The position numbers and the translations under genes are program-made. A DNA stretch of 64,000 nucleotides, from contig CM050666.1 in NCBI GenBank assembly GCA_027574665.1, positions 9,300,001 to 9,364,000 on the forward strand, given 5' to 3'. The DNA is from Rhynochetos jubatus. Its lineage: Eukaryota; Chordata; Aves; Eurypygiformes; Rhynochetidae. The notes beneath the pieces are model-generated. The model ran no database searches. It worked only from the letters and a program-made list of their open reading frames with translations, and had not been told where the DNA came from. Positions 1 through 12,874 of this stretch are shown here, in pieces (within the stretch, counting starts at the first letter, position 1; the number at the start of each line of letters is the position of its first letter).

Positions 1-829
1 GCAAAGTGACCGAGAGAGAAGCGTGTTCAACCTCATGACCAGTGCCCAACCCAGCGCCAACAAGTGCACGGGAACAGCGTGTTGTGCTGCCAGCGTGGCT
101 GCATCGCTGCTGCTCCTCAGCCATGCTACCCACAGCCCCAGCAAAGCTTGCTGCAGGGACCCTCCTCACTACCTGGAGACAAACTGAGTCCACGAAAACA
201 TGGGAGGGGAAAAAACCTCACATCAGACAAAAAGAACAGCAGTTTCCCTGCTGTTAGTGCCTTGGGTGGGCAGTGAATCCAGCGTTGCAGACCAGAATGA
301 AATGAAGGCAAACTAGTAAGAAATAAGCAGCGTACAACAGAGCACTACAACCGAGACATTCAAGAGACTGAGCAAGGTTTAAAGCTCACAGATTACAGCC
401 AAGTATAGTATGACTGAGCCTGCAAGCTTCTCCAGTACAGAAGTGACTCAAACTTTGACATTTTGACTTTGAAATTCCTGTTCAAATATGAGTTTCTCTA
501 CAGCTACAAAAGCAATGAAAAAACCCCACAGCCATGTCTCAAACCCAGTATGCAGCAGAGAATCTCCTCCCCCCGCGCCATGCTAGTACAGCACCTAGCG
601 CAGTTGAAATCCTGGTCTGTCACTCAGGCTTTCAGGTACTACTATAATGCAAACAGTAATAAAAAACCCACCCCTTGAAATAGCAATCCTGAAGAAACGT
701 TCCCCTTGGTATGGCAGATACCCCTCTAATCATCCCTGCCGTAAATTGAAAATGTTGCCATCGCACCAAGAAGCGCTGGCAATATTTAGTGCTCCCGTTA
801 TCAACCTGGGTTGAGTTTCATTAGTAGTC
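1..829. other. Non-coding, nothing recognised
   Basis: Mixed-composition single-copy sequence. The open frames here are about 60-70 codons with no domain, signal peptide or splice context. I see no repeat or regulatory cluster. Confidence 0.6.
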
Positions 830-1135
830 CAGACATGCGGTAATGAAGACCCCATTCAATTCTCTATCTCTGTTAGCGGTACACTTCATGGGCTCATGGA
901 AAGCACACATAAACCCGTTATCTCTGACAGGGATGGACACATGTGTGCATGTCCCAGATTTGGAAATTGCATTGCAGCGAGTGCTGCCTTCACGTCACTC
1001 AACTGCATGGCTTAGAATTTTACATTTTAATTTTTTTGATGTCTGGGGAGATTAAAATGAGAACTGGCAGCATGTGCAAGGGATACTGCACTTTGAATGT
1101 GTTATCTATAGTGATTCAGGCTTCCCGGAGCTCCA
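830..1135. promoter_or_regulatory. Candidate conserved non-coding block
   Basis: Complex AT-rich sequence without repeats, including TTTTAATTTTTTTGATG and GATTAAAATGAG tracts. It resembles enhancer-type sequence of developmental loci. This is inferred from texture only; conservation was not measured. Confidence 0.25.
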
Positions 1136-1239
1136 GCTGAAGCAGGTTTTTCACGATGGAAGAAACCACATTACATTGCTCCCTAGGAAGTGAAACAAAA
1201 CAATAAAGGACGGTTAATCTCTTCTCTAATTCCGCTCTG

Positions 1240-1760
1240 TGGGACAACTACTTCAGTAAGCAGCGCCTGGCTGTATCTACCTGGGAGGGGGTCATTTTAC
1301 TTCGGCTTCCTCTTCTGCTTCCCTCTGTCCCTGGGAGCGCTCTGTCTCCCCGCTGCATCTTTCAATGGCTTTATCAGAGCTTGCACCAACTCAAGCGTGA
1401 AAAGTAGCTCTGGGCCCAGCGGGGAGAGGTGGGGGAGTGTGTGTCTGTGTGTGTTGCGGGGAGGGGGGGAGAGGGGAAGACGAGGGAGGAAATGTTATTC
1501 TGTCCTTTGTCTTTTCAACAATTTCTTTTTAATGCAACTTGCAGAGCAGCATATAATTAGGGGTCTTGCGGAGCAGGCTTAAACTCAGGAGTAACCCTTC
1601 TAACGACCTCAGCAACGGATAATCAGGTACGCGGCTGTGGGGCGCAGCACGCCTCCCCACCCGCCGCGCATCTCGGCCTCGTAATTAGAAGCCTCCACAC
1701 TCCGCTGCATAAAGGCAGATTGCAAGGACAGCGTGAAGCCCTTGTTTGAAGCTGGGGGCA
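1240..1760. other. GT tract, purine tract and CpG-rich pocket
   Basis: A short GT microsatellite (1,437-1,455) runs into a G/A-rich tract to about 1,490. A CpG-dense pocket lies at 1,625-1,690. A TATA-like CATAAAGG lies near 1,709. The arrangement could be a minor promoter, but there is no coding frame or clear splice donor to support one. A 130-codon frame across it is low-complexity and probably chance. Confidence 0.3.
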
Positions 1761-1764
1761 CAAA

Positions 1765-4380
1765 GATTGCAGTGCCTGTGATGGATGGAGACAAAGACTC
1801 CGACGCTGGAACGCTTCCAGCAGCCTCCGAATACTTGCAGCATTTCTGATGGACATTTTCAGGATTTCTTAGAGCGGCGAGGTTTGTTCTCCCGCATCCC
1901 CCTCCGGATTCCTCCACAGCCCCCTAAGGCAGCGAGGGATATGGATGTGCCACTCGATGGGCACACATCTCCAGAGGTGCTTCCACAGATTTATCCTGAG
2001 AAAAATGTGTTTCCCCCTTTCCTCTATCTATTTTTGTGAGTTCTTGCTCCTGACTGGGAGGAACGTGTTGACGCTTAAAAACGCGCTGTGCTGAGGGCAT
2101 GGGGCTCAAACCATGTTCCCCCCCCCGAAATTCCCAACCCAGGATGGTGTTTTAGCTGACTGTGTTCACGATTTCAACCCGTGGTAGCAAGTACTGTGTT
2201 AAAGTTGTAGGTGATGTTAGCGGCATTTCCCCTACGCCTTACGCATGAATAAAAAAAATTCCCCTTCTGAAGGCACGTAAACCCCCTCTCTTTGCTGATC
2301 ACAACTTGTTTTTCTCCATCTATGTAGCTTTAAGCACAGGAGTAAATGACAATGACACTGAAGTGTATCCCAGCTGCAGGAGGGATGGAGGAGGGATGGA
2401 GGATGGAATCTTGAGGTGAGACTAAAGCAAGAGTGAGGGCAGGGTGAGCGTGTGTCATGTAGCCTCTTATAAAACAAACGCCGACTTCCATTTTACCCCA
2501 ATTCCACCACCCTCTTTTCATCTTTTGGGCTGCCGCCATGGCTTGTTTGTGGGTTCCCCTGCACCTGACCCTTCCCGCACAGCGCTGCAGCTTCTCGGCA
2601 CCTCAGCCACAGCAGCACCAACCGGGAGAAAACCGAACAGCTCAGGCGACTCGAGCACAGCCCAGCACCAGACTGAAAAAAGGCAGCAAAACCAAAAGGC
2701 CTTGAATAATACAACGGAGGAAGAAAAAACAGTAGTGCCACTCAGAAGCTGTCAATGGCCAGGCGGACAAGCTCCCTTGGAAAGAGGACAGGAGGCAGGT
2801 TCAGGGAAGAGCAATATCCATAAGGCAACTCAGAGCCAGTGGTTTTTTTCCTCAGTTTATAATGACAAGTTAACAAGGGCTGGAAGAGAACAAAACATGG
2901 AAGATTTTCGTAGGAGAAATCTGGACACCCTGCCAAGGATGGCTGCCATGAACTCAAGCTATCCGAGAACTCACATTTGTAGGCACGTAAAGCCTAGTAA
3001 AATCATTAACAAGCTAATAAGAACCACCAGCAAAAGGAGCATAACCTGGACTTGCTAATGTGTTTCGTTCTGAACAATGAAAGGGCAAAAGCATCCAGAC
3101 ACTGAGGCGCTGCAGCTAAAAACACCAACAAAAGGTACTGCGAGTCTCCTACCCTACCTGTCCCTTAACGCTACAACTCCTGCTACATGGAAGTGGTTTA
3201 CATCCTGCCTCCCAGCCTTCCTTTCGTTCTCCTCTCTGCTCAAAAAGCACAGTAATTTCATAAGTGCTACAACAGCCTCGAGAAAGACTGACATGCTCTG
3301 TACAACTCAGCTTAAAACTTTCCTTTGCCTCTCTGCAGAGCCCCACTGTACTGCTGGGCTCCATGACCAGTCCACCAGTCCTCGGAAATCAGTAGATGCA
3401 CGTCCTGGTTTAACCCTAGCCAGCAACTAAGCACCACACAGCCGCTCACTTCAAGGGAGGAAAGCAACCTTAGTGTTGGATCCTACGAAGACATTCTCTC
3501 CAGACTTACAGCTACCTCCAGTTCACCAGGGTTTGAGGAGACACAGTATGGGTAGTCCTGATTTGGTAGTCCATGCCAACTCTGTAGTCCTGGTTTTGCT
3601 CTGGCTAGGTGTGTTCAGGGAAAAACCTATTTCTGCCTTCTCTCTGATACGATTTTACAAGCTTCAGATCTACTTTTATGCTGGTTGTAGCACGTATTTC
3701 AGCAAAAAGGAGCAAGTTTTTGTCACACAGCGGATCTACTTTTTCTGCAGCAAGACACGTAGTCACCTGAACAAAATCTTTTCACCAGATCTTTTGGGGG
3801 AACTGATGATGGGGATCTGAAGGGAAACCAGAAGGAAGAAACCTGTAGAGCTTTTGAATGTTTAACAGCTGATCCAGATCTGTGACATCCAAATACAACA
3901 TAAAATAAACCCACCTTCACTTCTTTCAACTTCCCATTCAACACACTTGCTGCAAGTAGTTTCCACAAGCTACTTCATACATCTTGAATTTGCTTAAGAA
4001 AGCACCTCTGCCTGCACCTTTCCTCCAGCCCAATTAACTTCCTACAGCTCTCAACCCAAGAGGACATGCACTGAATCCCATTAAAGCGGTGGGAGAGCAC
4101 AGCGTGGCTACAGTGTACAGCCCGTTTCAGCACCACCATAAGAAAGGCTCCTGCCCATCGCAGCGGAGAGGGAATGCTCTGCTCCCAAGTCCCAGCTTGC
4201 GGCCCCCCAGCCTCTCAGAAAAGCAGGCGTCCCGATTTATCCTCCTGCACTGCCAGCAGTGAAGCCATGCGGACAGAAGCTGGCACGGGCTCCCTGCTGC
4301 AAACCGCATTAGGTGGATCGGTATGAGACCGGATGAGGAGGAGAAGAAGAAGGGAGCAAGAGATTCCAGAGGGCTCTGCT
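1765..4380. other. Non-coding; contains one long chance-like frame
   Basis: No gene is recognised. The longest frame (2,444-3,058, plus, 204 codons) has no domain, no hydrophobic segment pattern and biased Ser/Thr/Gln content. At this window size one such frame is expected by chance. A short imperfect GGA-GGGAT purine repeat lies at 2,378-2,405. Confidence 0.55.
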
Positions 4381-4384
4381 GCCT

Positions 4385-4515
4385 CTGAAGTCATGTTACT
4401 GTTGACTCCTTTATTGTGATTAACTCCTTGACATCCTCCTTCTGTGACAAGTGGGGGAGGACAGACTGAACTTGGTGATTAATTTATCAGTGAATTACCT
4501 CCTTCCCTTTCAAAC
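4385..4515. promoter_or_regulatory. Candidate conserved non-coding block (homeodomain-type sites)
   Basis: Contains TTGTGATTAACTCC and GGTGATTAATTTATCAG, that is, closely spaced ATTA-core homeodomain sites with a TTATCA GATA-type site. It is complex non-repetitive sequence. The enhancer role is inferred. Confidence 0.3.
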
Positions 4516-5149
4516 CTCGCCCCCACTGATGATCTTTATGGCTTAGCTCTACCTTATGAGAGGGTTTACAGCCAGATACAGGTTTGACAGTTGGCATTTC
4601 ATCACTAGAAATTGTTTGGGGCATCCCATGCTCCTTCACCACACCCGGTGGTAATACCATTTGCAAGCTTAAGGCCACCCCACGGGCTCTGTATGAGGAA
4701 AAGAAATCCTCTCCTCCCCAACCTCTAATTCAAATGACAGTAATTAGGAAATCTCATCACTCTAGACCTGGAGAGGGAGGGGACGTTCATGGTAATTGGA
4801 GACATTACATGAAGCCACACTGTGCTTATGAAAAAAAGAAAAACCACACACAGAAGAAACCAGTCCCCTTCCCCCCAGCCTGGTTGGCATTTCCTGAATA
4901 AATTGCCTTTTTTTCAGGCACATCGGTGTGCTTTTTAATACCGAAGACTACTGGAAGGACTCCTGCAGCCCGATTAAGTGTAATGCAGTGTAAGAAAAAC
5001 AGGAAGGAGGGGGGAAACCCTCAGAAAGGCAATCGAAGTAAAAAATCTATCAACGGCATGGTGGCTCCATCGGAGCCAGGAGTCCTGTTCTGAACACGCT
5101 CCGACTTCCCAGTCATTTGCTCTGCCGGACACTCTGGGGACCCCAGCAC

Positions 5150-5310
5150 AGCAAACTACAATTTCTAGTAAATATATCCCAGGGACACAATTAGTTTTTC
5201 AGCTGGGGGCATGATAAATTGGTCATGCATAATTCAAGGCCAGAGCGGGCTGGAGTATAAACTGCTCCGTGGCAGCTTCCAACTCCCTGACAGAAGAATG
5301 CAAATGGGCT
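5150..5310. promoter_or_regulatory. Candidate enhancer block with POU octamer
   Basis: A perfect POU octamer ATGCAAAT lies at 5,298-5,305 and a related ATGCATAAT at 5,225-5,233, with further ACAATTAG and GATAAATT motifs between 5,185 and 5,220. Octamers bind OCT/BRN-class POU factors. The spacing and the surrounding AT-rich complex sequence suggest a regulatory element, but this is motif-level evidence only. Confidence 0.35.
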
Positions 5311-5619
5311 GCCTGGCGCAGGGGCTGACGGACCCTGCTAATGCTGCTGGCTTCATCTCACCGCCTGCGTGCTCCCCTGTCCACCTACGTGCACACCAAC
5401 GACCATTTTAGCCTCTCCTTCTGTGCATCTCTCGGCGTTTTTAATTTCACAGCAATGTATCCATCACTCTCCGATGGCCTTTGGGGACTGAACGCACATT
5501 GTTATCACAACAAATACCACTCTCTGCTCGCTCTACTCTGTTTTTTCCGTACGTAGACACAAGAGGATGGTTTTGGCATAGAAAGAGGCTGAGGGACTGT
5601 GTGGTCTATTGTCAGCATT

Positions 5620-5720
5620 AGGTGGCCTGGGGCAAGTAATTTCAAATCTGCCTCCGCGTTCTCATGTTGACAATGGACATAATTCCAACCATGCAACTGC
5701 AAGGTTAGCAAGATGCAGTC
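5620..5720 (+). mobile_element. MIR-like SINE fragment
   Basis: The order of short matches follows the MIR core: a GGCCTGGGGCAAGT stretch (MIR has GACCTTGGGCAAGT), then a TTCTCAT stretch and an AATGGACATAAT stretch matching the 'TTCCTCATCTGTAAAATGGGGATAAT' region by position. It is heavily diverged and short. Identification is from memory of the consensus, not a search. Confidence 0.45.
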
Positions 5721-5729
5721 AGTTTGGGG

Positions 5730-8025
5730 TCTGATCAAGGTCTGAGACGTGGCTGAGGATAGGCAGCTTGGCTAAAGCAACAGCCTCAAGTTGTCTGAGC
5801 TTAGTTGGGGTATTTAAATAAATGCAACTACCCATTCAGAATGATCATGTAGGATAACAAGAGAACTCGCCACTTTGCAGAAGCTAGCTGAGTGATGAAT
5901 GAAGTGAAACCACCAAGGAAACTTTGGGAGTCCTTCAAAATGATGTCCTCAAATTTCTCAGTGCATGCCATAGAGCCTCCCAGCCAGGGAGGGATACACA
6001 GTGTACACACTGGAAAAATCCCATAGAAAAGTCAGTACAAGCAGTTTCACTGCAAGCGAGATCAGTGTTGGCGGTCTCTGATACAGCCATGCAACCGAAG
6101 GCTGACAGCTTCGTTTCCCCAGCCGCAGCTTTGCTATCTTACAAAATTCTGAAACCACTTCTCTGGATGCATTGCCATTTGCTACTCTTCAGGAATAGAA
6201 CATGCATTTTAAGTCCAGTCTGTGGGAAATATTTTCAGTAAGCAGGGCTGAGGCGGAGCGGTGGTACTAATAAAGGAAAATGGTGTTTCATCTTGGCAGT
6301 GTATCTGCCGATACAGCAGCCCTTAATTTCATGGTCAGTTCCACATACCCGAATAGGTGACTTTGGTTTCTGCTTAGTAGTTAGTGAAAATACTCCAGAT
6401 TTGCCTGTTTGTTTTAATAGAAACACTTTTTCCCCCCCCTGAGCATGACTGTCTTGTATAGAGCTGGGTTTTCCTAGAATGAGACCAAACAAAATCCAAG
6501 CAGATGTACATGGGGCACACATCTAGGGAGCAGAGATGTTAACCTTGGTAAGGCTGAACACCCTCGTCAACTTTAGGTGGCACAATTCTGCCAGTACTCA
6601 AAGTAACACTGGCTATCATCAAGTTCAGGAAACAAACCAAACTGTTTAACACAGTAACACTTTGATTAATGTAAACAATTTCTCAAGTTGCACCTTCCTG
6701 TACTAGACAGAGCTAACACCCCTCAAACACCTGTAACCATGGCCCTCTTCCACTCTCTTGCCATCAACACGGACGACAAACGACACATGAGAATATTTTG
6801 ATACTTGCATTTATGTACATTAAATACCTAGGCTGCTGGAGCAATCTTCTTAACACAAAATGTGAACACCCCCCTGCTGCAACCATACATTGCATTCTTC
6901 ACTTTTACATCTTCTGGGATATTATAGCCCATGGTGAAGAGAAGGGAAGTGTCCCTCAAACTCCCTCTCTCATCTCCCTGAAATCCAGCATCTTCCAACA
7001 ATTCTCCTCCTTTCGTTTTTGGTCTGTCCTCAGACTCAACTACATGGGGTTAAGTCAATGGTTTAGGACATGATTGTACAGACCCAGGTAAAATGCCTTA
7101 CTTTAAAAAGTGGGTTTTCCCCAAGTTAGGCTTAAACAAGCATTTCTCAACCAAAGGGTCAGGCCCCTTTTGGCAAGACTACCGCAGAGGGACTCTCACA
7201 GCTCCGTTCACTGCATACCCTGCCCTGAGAGGGCAAATGCGCCCTGTCATCTTCTCTGAACAGATGCTGAGCTCCACATGTCCTCCTGCGGCACCACACA
7301 ACCTGCCACCCCCTGACATCCTTTACGGAGAGGGGAAGAAATCCAATGTAGATAAACATTTCACTCCAACAACTTTCCTTAACCAAGCTGGTGTGCACCC
7401 GTGGGCGCACACACAAATCATTATCTGCAAAACTGTTACGAGAGAAAGTAGGCCAGCCCGAATTTCCCTTTGGACTAGATTATCCAAATTACTGCTTCAA
7501 AAATAAACCACAGATTTAACTAAACTCGTACAGTTTCACGTGATTCAGCAAGTCTGTCTTGTGAGGACACCTGCACCCCAGCAGGTGATCCTGCAACGAC
7601 AAACATCGAGCACAGTATTTACGGGCTGTCTTACAGGCACGTGGGTGACGGCGTTCCTGATGCCCAGACACCTGCAGGACTGAATTTGAAGCCTGCATCT
7701 TGATCCCAGGAGGTTTATTTGGTCACAAAGAATATGAAGTTCTGCAAGCTCCAGTGTTTGTCAACCGACTGTGGCGGAGCTGGTGGCTGCGACAGCAACA
7801 ATTTCACCAACAACTTCAGGCGACGCCAAGCTAAATTCTGGGCTGGAGCGTAAGCCATTACAGAGCGTGAGCTGGCGGCGAACTGAAGGACCAAATCACC
7901 GCACTCTTGGCAAGAACTGCATTTCCTCCAAGCCACCACGTCCCTTCCTTTCCCAATTAAACAAAAAAATATACAAACCTTTCAAAATTTAAGTAGTTTC
8001 AAAGGTCAGCTCTGTTCACATCAGC
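5730..8025. other. Non-coding; one forkhead-type site
   Basis: No gene is recognised. A forkhead motif TGTAAACA lies at 6,670-6,677 directly after GATTAAT. A segment near 7,135-7,185 (TTTCTCAACCAAAGGGTCAGG) faintly recalls old hAT- or L2-type repeat ends but is too short to call. Confidence 0.5.
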
Positions 8026-8029
8026 CCAC

Positions 8030-8160
8030 GGGGATTACATTAAAAAAACGCACCATGAACAAAATTTTTTTGCTCAGTGAAAGCAGCAGGGACAAAATAG
8101 CGCTAATGAGGATTATTACTTTTATGCACGTTGGTAGGCTTTTTATCTTCACACATGAAT
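8030..8160. promoter_or_regulatory. Candidate conserved non-coding block
   Basis: AT-rich complex sequence with GCTAATGAGGATTATTAC at 8,102-8,119, giving two homeodomain cores within 18 bp. The regulatory role is inferred. Confidence 0.25.
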
Positions 8161-8164
8161 GTCT

Positions 8165-9235
8165 TCTCCATTAGAATAAAATTCCCTGACACACATGGTG
8201 CACTGATTGTCCCAGCTAGAAGGGCTAAAACCTGCATCTGAAAGAGGCGACATGACTAATAAAATAATGCCAATGTCTTCATGACACAGGATCTCCGCGC
8301 ACCGCACTTCTGAACTGTAAGGTTTTATGGTTCCTGGCACACCCTTCACACTTTTGTTCAAAGGCACAGCACACGCAAAAAGTTCACAAAAAGCTTCTAG
8401 CATGGCAGAGATTTGTTTAATTTAGTTGTACACAAACCCAGGTGTGTTTGTGTATTCAGGTACGGAGATAGAGTGCTCCCAGGCTGAGTAGGTACAGCCA
8501 GAACACCCCAGTCAATACACAGTTGGGAACACTGCAACACACCAGAAGACGGTTAGGGAAAAGTCACAAGGGGACTCTCCTCAAGAAGAGGAAACTGCTG
8601 TTGGTCATGCGCTGAAACCATCGGTCTGAACCTCCCAGCGAAAATTTCTAGGTGCAAAGTGAAAAAGATGCTTAAAATCCACTACTGAAAACATGACCGT
8701 GAATTATCAGTGTCAGGGAACTCATGTGAAGAAGGCTTCACAAATCATCCGTTACAGGGAAAACTGGCCTGTCCCTATCTGCACAGGGAGAAAGAACCAA
8801 TAAACCTCAAGGATTAAGTGGTCTTGCTGCATCGCCTGAAGGCCAACAAGCGTCGGCTGTGATGGACCAAGGCTTAAGAGGCAATCGTGGCATGGAGGGC
8901 CCTCGGAGGAGAGCTCGCCGCCGCCAGCCATCGCGCTCAAGGGTCTGTCAAGCCTCACGGCCCCGGTGCACTCAGCTGACAAGGTGAAAACAAGCAAGGA
9001 AGAAGCTTCAAGGTGCCGCAGCAAACCAAGAGTCCTCTGGGATAATCACCGCAGAAGACTCTCCACACATACAGCTCCACCTTTACACTGGTAACCCTGG
9101 GCACACAGAGTTACGGGATGGTGACGTGCCGAGAAGCAACCCTTGCGTAACCAAAACGGACAAACCTCCGCATTTTATTTACACAGCTCGTATCTACAAC
9201 GCATCGTAAGCGGAGCCTCCCAGGCATTTACAAGG
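8165..9235. other. Non-coding, nothing recognised
   Basis: Single-copy sequence with short frames only. No repeat, splice-flanked frame or motif cluster was noticed. Confidence 0.55.
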
Positions 9236-9239
9236 CTAG

Positions 9240-10020
9240 GAAATTAAAACTGCAGTTTGGTCAGAAATATTAAAAAGCCTTGGTGGTTCCACGAAGCCAA
9301 CAGCCCCCGACGGAGGCTGAACCAACAATTCCTTCCTGGGTTTCCACTGGAAAAAGATTAGAAGCACATTAGATATAATATACCCATATGCTTTGTTTTC
9401 CTTGCTTTTTGTTTTGCCTTTTAAGAAGAGCGAGAGAGAAACTTCCCCTCCAGAATATTAAAAGTAACAAATTTTAAAAAATTATTAACGAACACTAACC
9501 TCAGATCATTAGCCAACCTGGCAACAGACCAGAGAAAATTTATAGCCGACGTGCAACATCAGCTTTCATCCAGAAATGCTAATTTCAGTAAAATGAATAG
9601 TGTGTGGGCTTTTCATACTGCTTTGCATTTGGCTCCTCACAGCCCTGTTTAAAGCCTGGGAACCGGCCATATAGTTAAACTGCACAGATGTTCAACAATC
9701 TGTACTTGTGTTAATTACCCTAATGTGAGCAGAAACTCAACAGATCCCTGCTAATGAAGGAGAAAGTTTTCCAGTGTGACTACCGTATGTTTCATTGTCA
9801 CTGTATTACCAAGCTTCTCCCCCTCCTTCCTCTGCGCCGCCCCCCCCCCCCCATTCTCTCCATCTCCTTTGCATTCACATCACCCTCCCACCTCAGCATG
9901 CATGAATTGGACCAACTAATGACTGTGTATTCGCAACATGGCAGACACCATTAGGCTGATCGGAGGTGCAGCTGCTGAATTTTAACAGGCAATTTTAAAC
10001 AAGGTAAGAAAAACAGATTC
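9240..10020. promoter_or_regulatory. Candidate conserved non-coding block, interrupted by poly-C
   Basis: Two AT-rich complex sub-blocks, 9,240-9,760 and 9,885-10,010. They are rich in ATTA and TTAAC motifs, for example AAATTATTAACG and GTGTTAATTACCCTAATG. A pyrimidine stretch including a C13 run (9,840-9,852) separates them. A GT-type donor-like AAGGTAAGAA near 10,001-10,010 on the plus strand has no supporting exon. Confidence 0.3.
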
Positions 10021-10129
10021 ATCACGCTCCTCATTCTCTCATCCCCACCCATCTGCCATACTTCTGCCCTTGCCACAGCTCAGAAACACTCGCAAAGTGT
10101 AAATACACTTCCCCCTCCATAAAACACGG

Positions 10130-11150
10130 ACGTGTACAAAGCAATGCAAATAGATGTTGCCGGGCAATCACTGGAGATGGAAGCCGGAGAGTCGGGGGCA
10201 CCCGGGAGGACAGGCGAACGGGACAGCCCTGGAGCAAGGCTGGAGCGCGGGCCTGGGGAGGGAGCAGGCTGCTCTGCTGTGGCGGGCAGCAGGGTGGCCG
10301 AAACGGGCTGTGGGCAGCCTGCGTGCTGCTCCCCAGCAAGAAGCGAGAGCGGCTGAATGTCGTCGTGGGAACCACGAGAGCAGCAGCTGTATGTTCAGCT
10401 GTGCACGGAGGGTAAGACAGGGCTTCTCGAGGATACGACGGGAAAGAGCAAGGCAACGCTCAAGTGATCAGTGCTGCCGGTAGCAATGAACCAACACCGC
10501 CGCGCAACTTAACCCGGCATTAAAACGCACTCGACCTCCGAAGAACTGCTTCTCCCACTGAGGATCTCGCGTTCTCTTCCCGCCGCTCTCTGCCCTGCTC
10601 CCCGCTGCCAATCATCACTCCCGCCACTTCTCTCAAAGCAGTCTGCTCGGTGAGCAGAAGGCAAAGGGGGCCGGGTAAGGGCAACCGCCTCTCACCCCAT
10701 TAAACCCCAGGTGACCTCTGAATGATACCAGCCCTGGCCTAAGCCAGAGTTCACATCTCCCAGGTGCCACCGCTTCACAGCCCGGCCAGTCTGCACCAGC
10801 AAACTGTTCTACAATGACCCTTGTGGGAACAAATGCACTCGCCGTGCTTGCCTTGACTGGCAGACTCCTCAGCGGAGGAAGGGGGGAGCAGCCAACTTTG
10901 CTCATTTATCAAATCCGTCCTGCTAGCCCAGCCTCCTCTGCTGTTCAGAGAGCCAGCAACTTGCAGCCTCAGAGACGGAGCGGCAGCTGTCGATCGGGGA
11001 ACTCGGCCGCGTGGCCACACGTTTCACCCACGCCGTTCCACGGCCCCTGCTCAGCACTGGGCACTCGCTTCCAGCTCTCCACGCGCAACCTCGTTCTTCA
11101 GGAATTGAGGAGAGACGGGGGAGAAACGTCACACAAAAAGGTGGGGAGCG
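10130..11150. other. GC-richer, CpG-containing pocket
   Basis: GC and CpG content rise relative to both sides (about 10,150-10,620 and 10,980-11,130). It includes an RFX X-box-like GTTGCCGGGCAATC near 10,157-10,170. There is no coding exon I can support; frames up to 141 codons are low-complexity shadows of GC-rich sequence. It may be a weak intragenic promoter or simple compositional variation. Confidence 0.3.
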
Positions 11151-11199
11151 GACCCGGCATACTCCAGAAAGAGCTGAAAATTATTTAGAGAGCACTTGG

Positions 11200-12590
11200 C
11201 TCTTCTCTCCTACCTCTTCATCATTAGTACTGGAAGCAACACAGCTGTCTAATGGCAACTTCAGGCACCCATGGGCCAGCGAAGCGACATTTCCACACTT
11301 AAATAACACTGAGCTGATTTAATTACTACACTTAATAGTAACAAAAGATGTCTCAATTTAATCTTCAAACGGCCCTCCAAGATCAAAACACAGCTGGCTG
11401 GATAACAAGATGGCCTAGGCCAGCAAACAAGTAGGTCCAATTTGTTCAAGAGCTGCATCCACTCCTCGGTATGAAAGGCCAAGGAACACTTGTGTGTGGA
11501 GCGAATCAAAGAAAGCAGCGCTGCTGTCGCCCCCCTCCCTTCCCACCCGACTTTTGTTATAGAGGAAAAAAATAAAAAAGGCAGCTGATTCACGGGTAAA
11601 GAAATACAACATGGTAAAAGAACAAATGATGATGTTTGGGAGGGAAAGAAAAGAAGTAAGAACCAAGATTTAACAGGTTTTGTTTTTATAATCCTTCAAG
11701 ATGATTAGGAATGAATGAATCAGATTAAAATCACATGGGGACAAAGGAAGGTCTCTAACTCTATTGTTTTTCTTTCCATGCTGGACAGAAGGAGACAGCT
11801 CATTAAGGAAAGCCCTCCAGACACAGCCACAGTGAGGAGCAACCACACTTTTTTTTCTCCTTAAAAAAATAGTGTCTGTTAGCTGTGTTTGGGCAAGAAA
11901 AAGTTGGGAAAAATTAACCATTTACTTCTACCATTTTCTAATCGTCCATACTGAGTTGTGACTGTTACTTTTCGCAAACTATTCAGAGGAAAGTCCCTCT
12001 CCAGAGCAGCTTTCGACGCACATTCCCGCTGACACCATGGTTGGGTCTCTCCAGGCACCTTCACGGAACTTTAATTTTTTGCACATTCCACGACAGCCAC
12101 ACATGGAAAAGTTAAAGCCAATCTTTCAGCCACTGCTACGTTTCTGCGATCCCCTGAGCAGCAGAGAAGCCTAAATAAACTTTCGTGCTGTACACAGCGT
12201 TTAGCTTTCCAAGTCCCCCTTCCAACTACTGACAATAACACGAGGGGCACACAGCTCACTTTTTTGATCTGAATTCTACTAGTATTACAAACAAGTTTGC
12301 TAGAAATGAGTTTGTTGAGCTTTGTGGGATTACTCTGGATTGACAACGGTCTGTGGGATTTTGTTGCTGAAAGCTTAGAAGTTCTTTTTCCAATTATTCC
12401 TAAACTTTTCCTTTTGATGGAGAAGTACATTTAGGTAACTTAACTGTTCCAATTGTTTTTGAGCCCTGGATCATGTTTTTTGGACTTAGGGTTTCTTTGG
12501 GTTTTGATTTTCATTATATACAGAGCTTACTCCATCAACAGCAGTTCTTAAACAAGAGCTGATGGCATTGGCCACCACACCATGGAGTCT
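11200..12590. other. AT-rich non-coding sequence
   Basis: No gene is recognised. AT-rich tracts with ATTA cores (for example TGATTTAATTACTACACTT near 11,315) could be regulatory. Several frames of 60-120 codons lack domains. Confidence 0.5.
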
Positions 12591-12764
12591 GGAAGGCTGA
12601 GGATCATGGGGAATTTGCTACAAGTCTGGTGACTCTCCTCTCCCTGGACTGTGACACGGCAGACCATGTCCACGTTTACAATGATCAGGGTCAGACAATC
12701 CAGTGGTTTGCTCCCATACTCCACCAGGCACGAGACATCTAACCAGAGACCCAGTCACTTAAGG

Positions 12765-12870
12765 GGGAGGGACTCAGAGGTTATCTGGCTCAACGTCCTG
12801 CTCACACAGGGCTGACTTCTATGCTCAAGGGCGATTCAAAAGGCCTTGATCAGCTTAATCAGCACACAAG
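12765..12870 (-). mobile_element. Probable CR1 LINE 3' fragment, antisense
   Basis: The segment GAGGTTATCTGGCTCAAC, then CCTGCTCACACAGGGCTGAC, then a GGCCTTGATCAGCT stretch, follows the order of the complement of avian CR1 3' ends (GAGGTCATCTAGTCCAAC, CCCTGCTCAAGCAGGGC, GGCCTTGTCCAG). It is degraded, and no terminal octamer repeat survives. The alternative is chance similarity. Confidence 0.4.
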
Positions 12871-12874
12871 CTTT

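Noticed and set aside
2444..3058. 204-codon plus-strand frame
   Set aside because: Length is within chance expectation for 64 kb on six frames; no domain, no splice context and no codon-usage signal visible.
4125..4150. RE1/NRSF half-site TTCAGCACCAC
   Set aside because: Only the left half matches; the right half (GGACAGCGCC type) is absent at any accepted spacing.
7135..7185. Possible hAT/L2-type repeat end
   Set aside because: Fewer than 25 bases resemble any remembered consensus; not distinguishable from chance.
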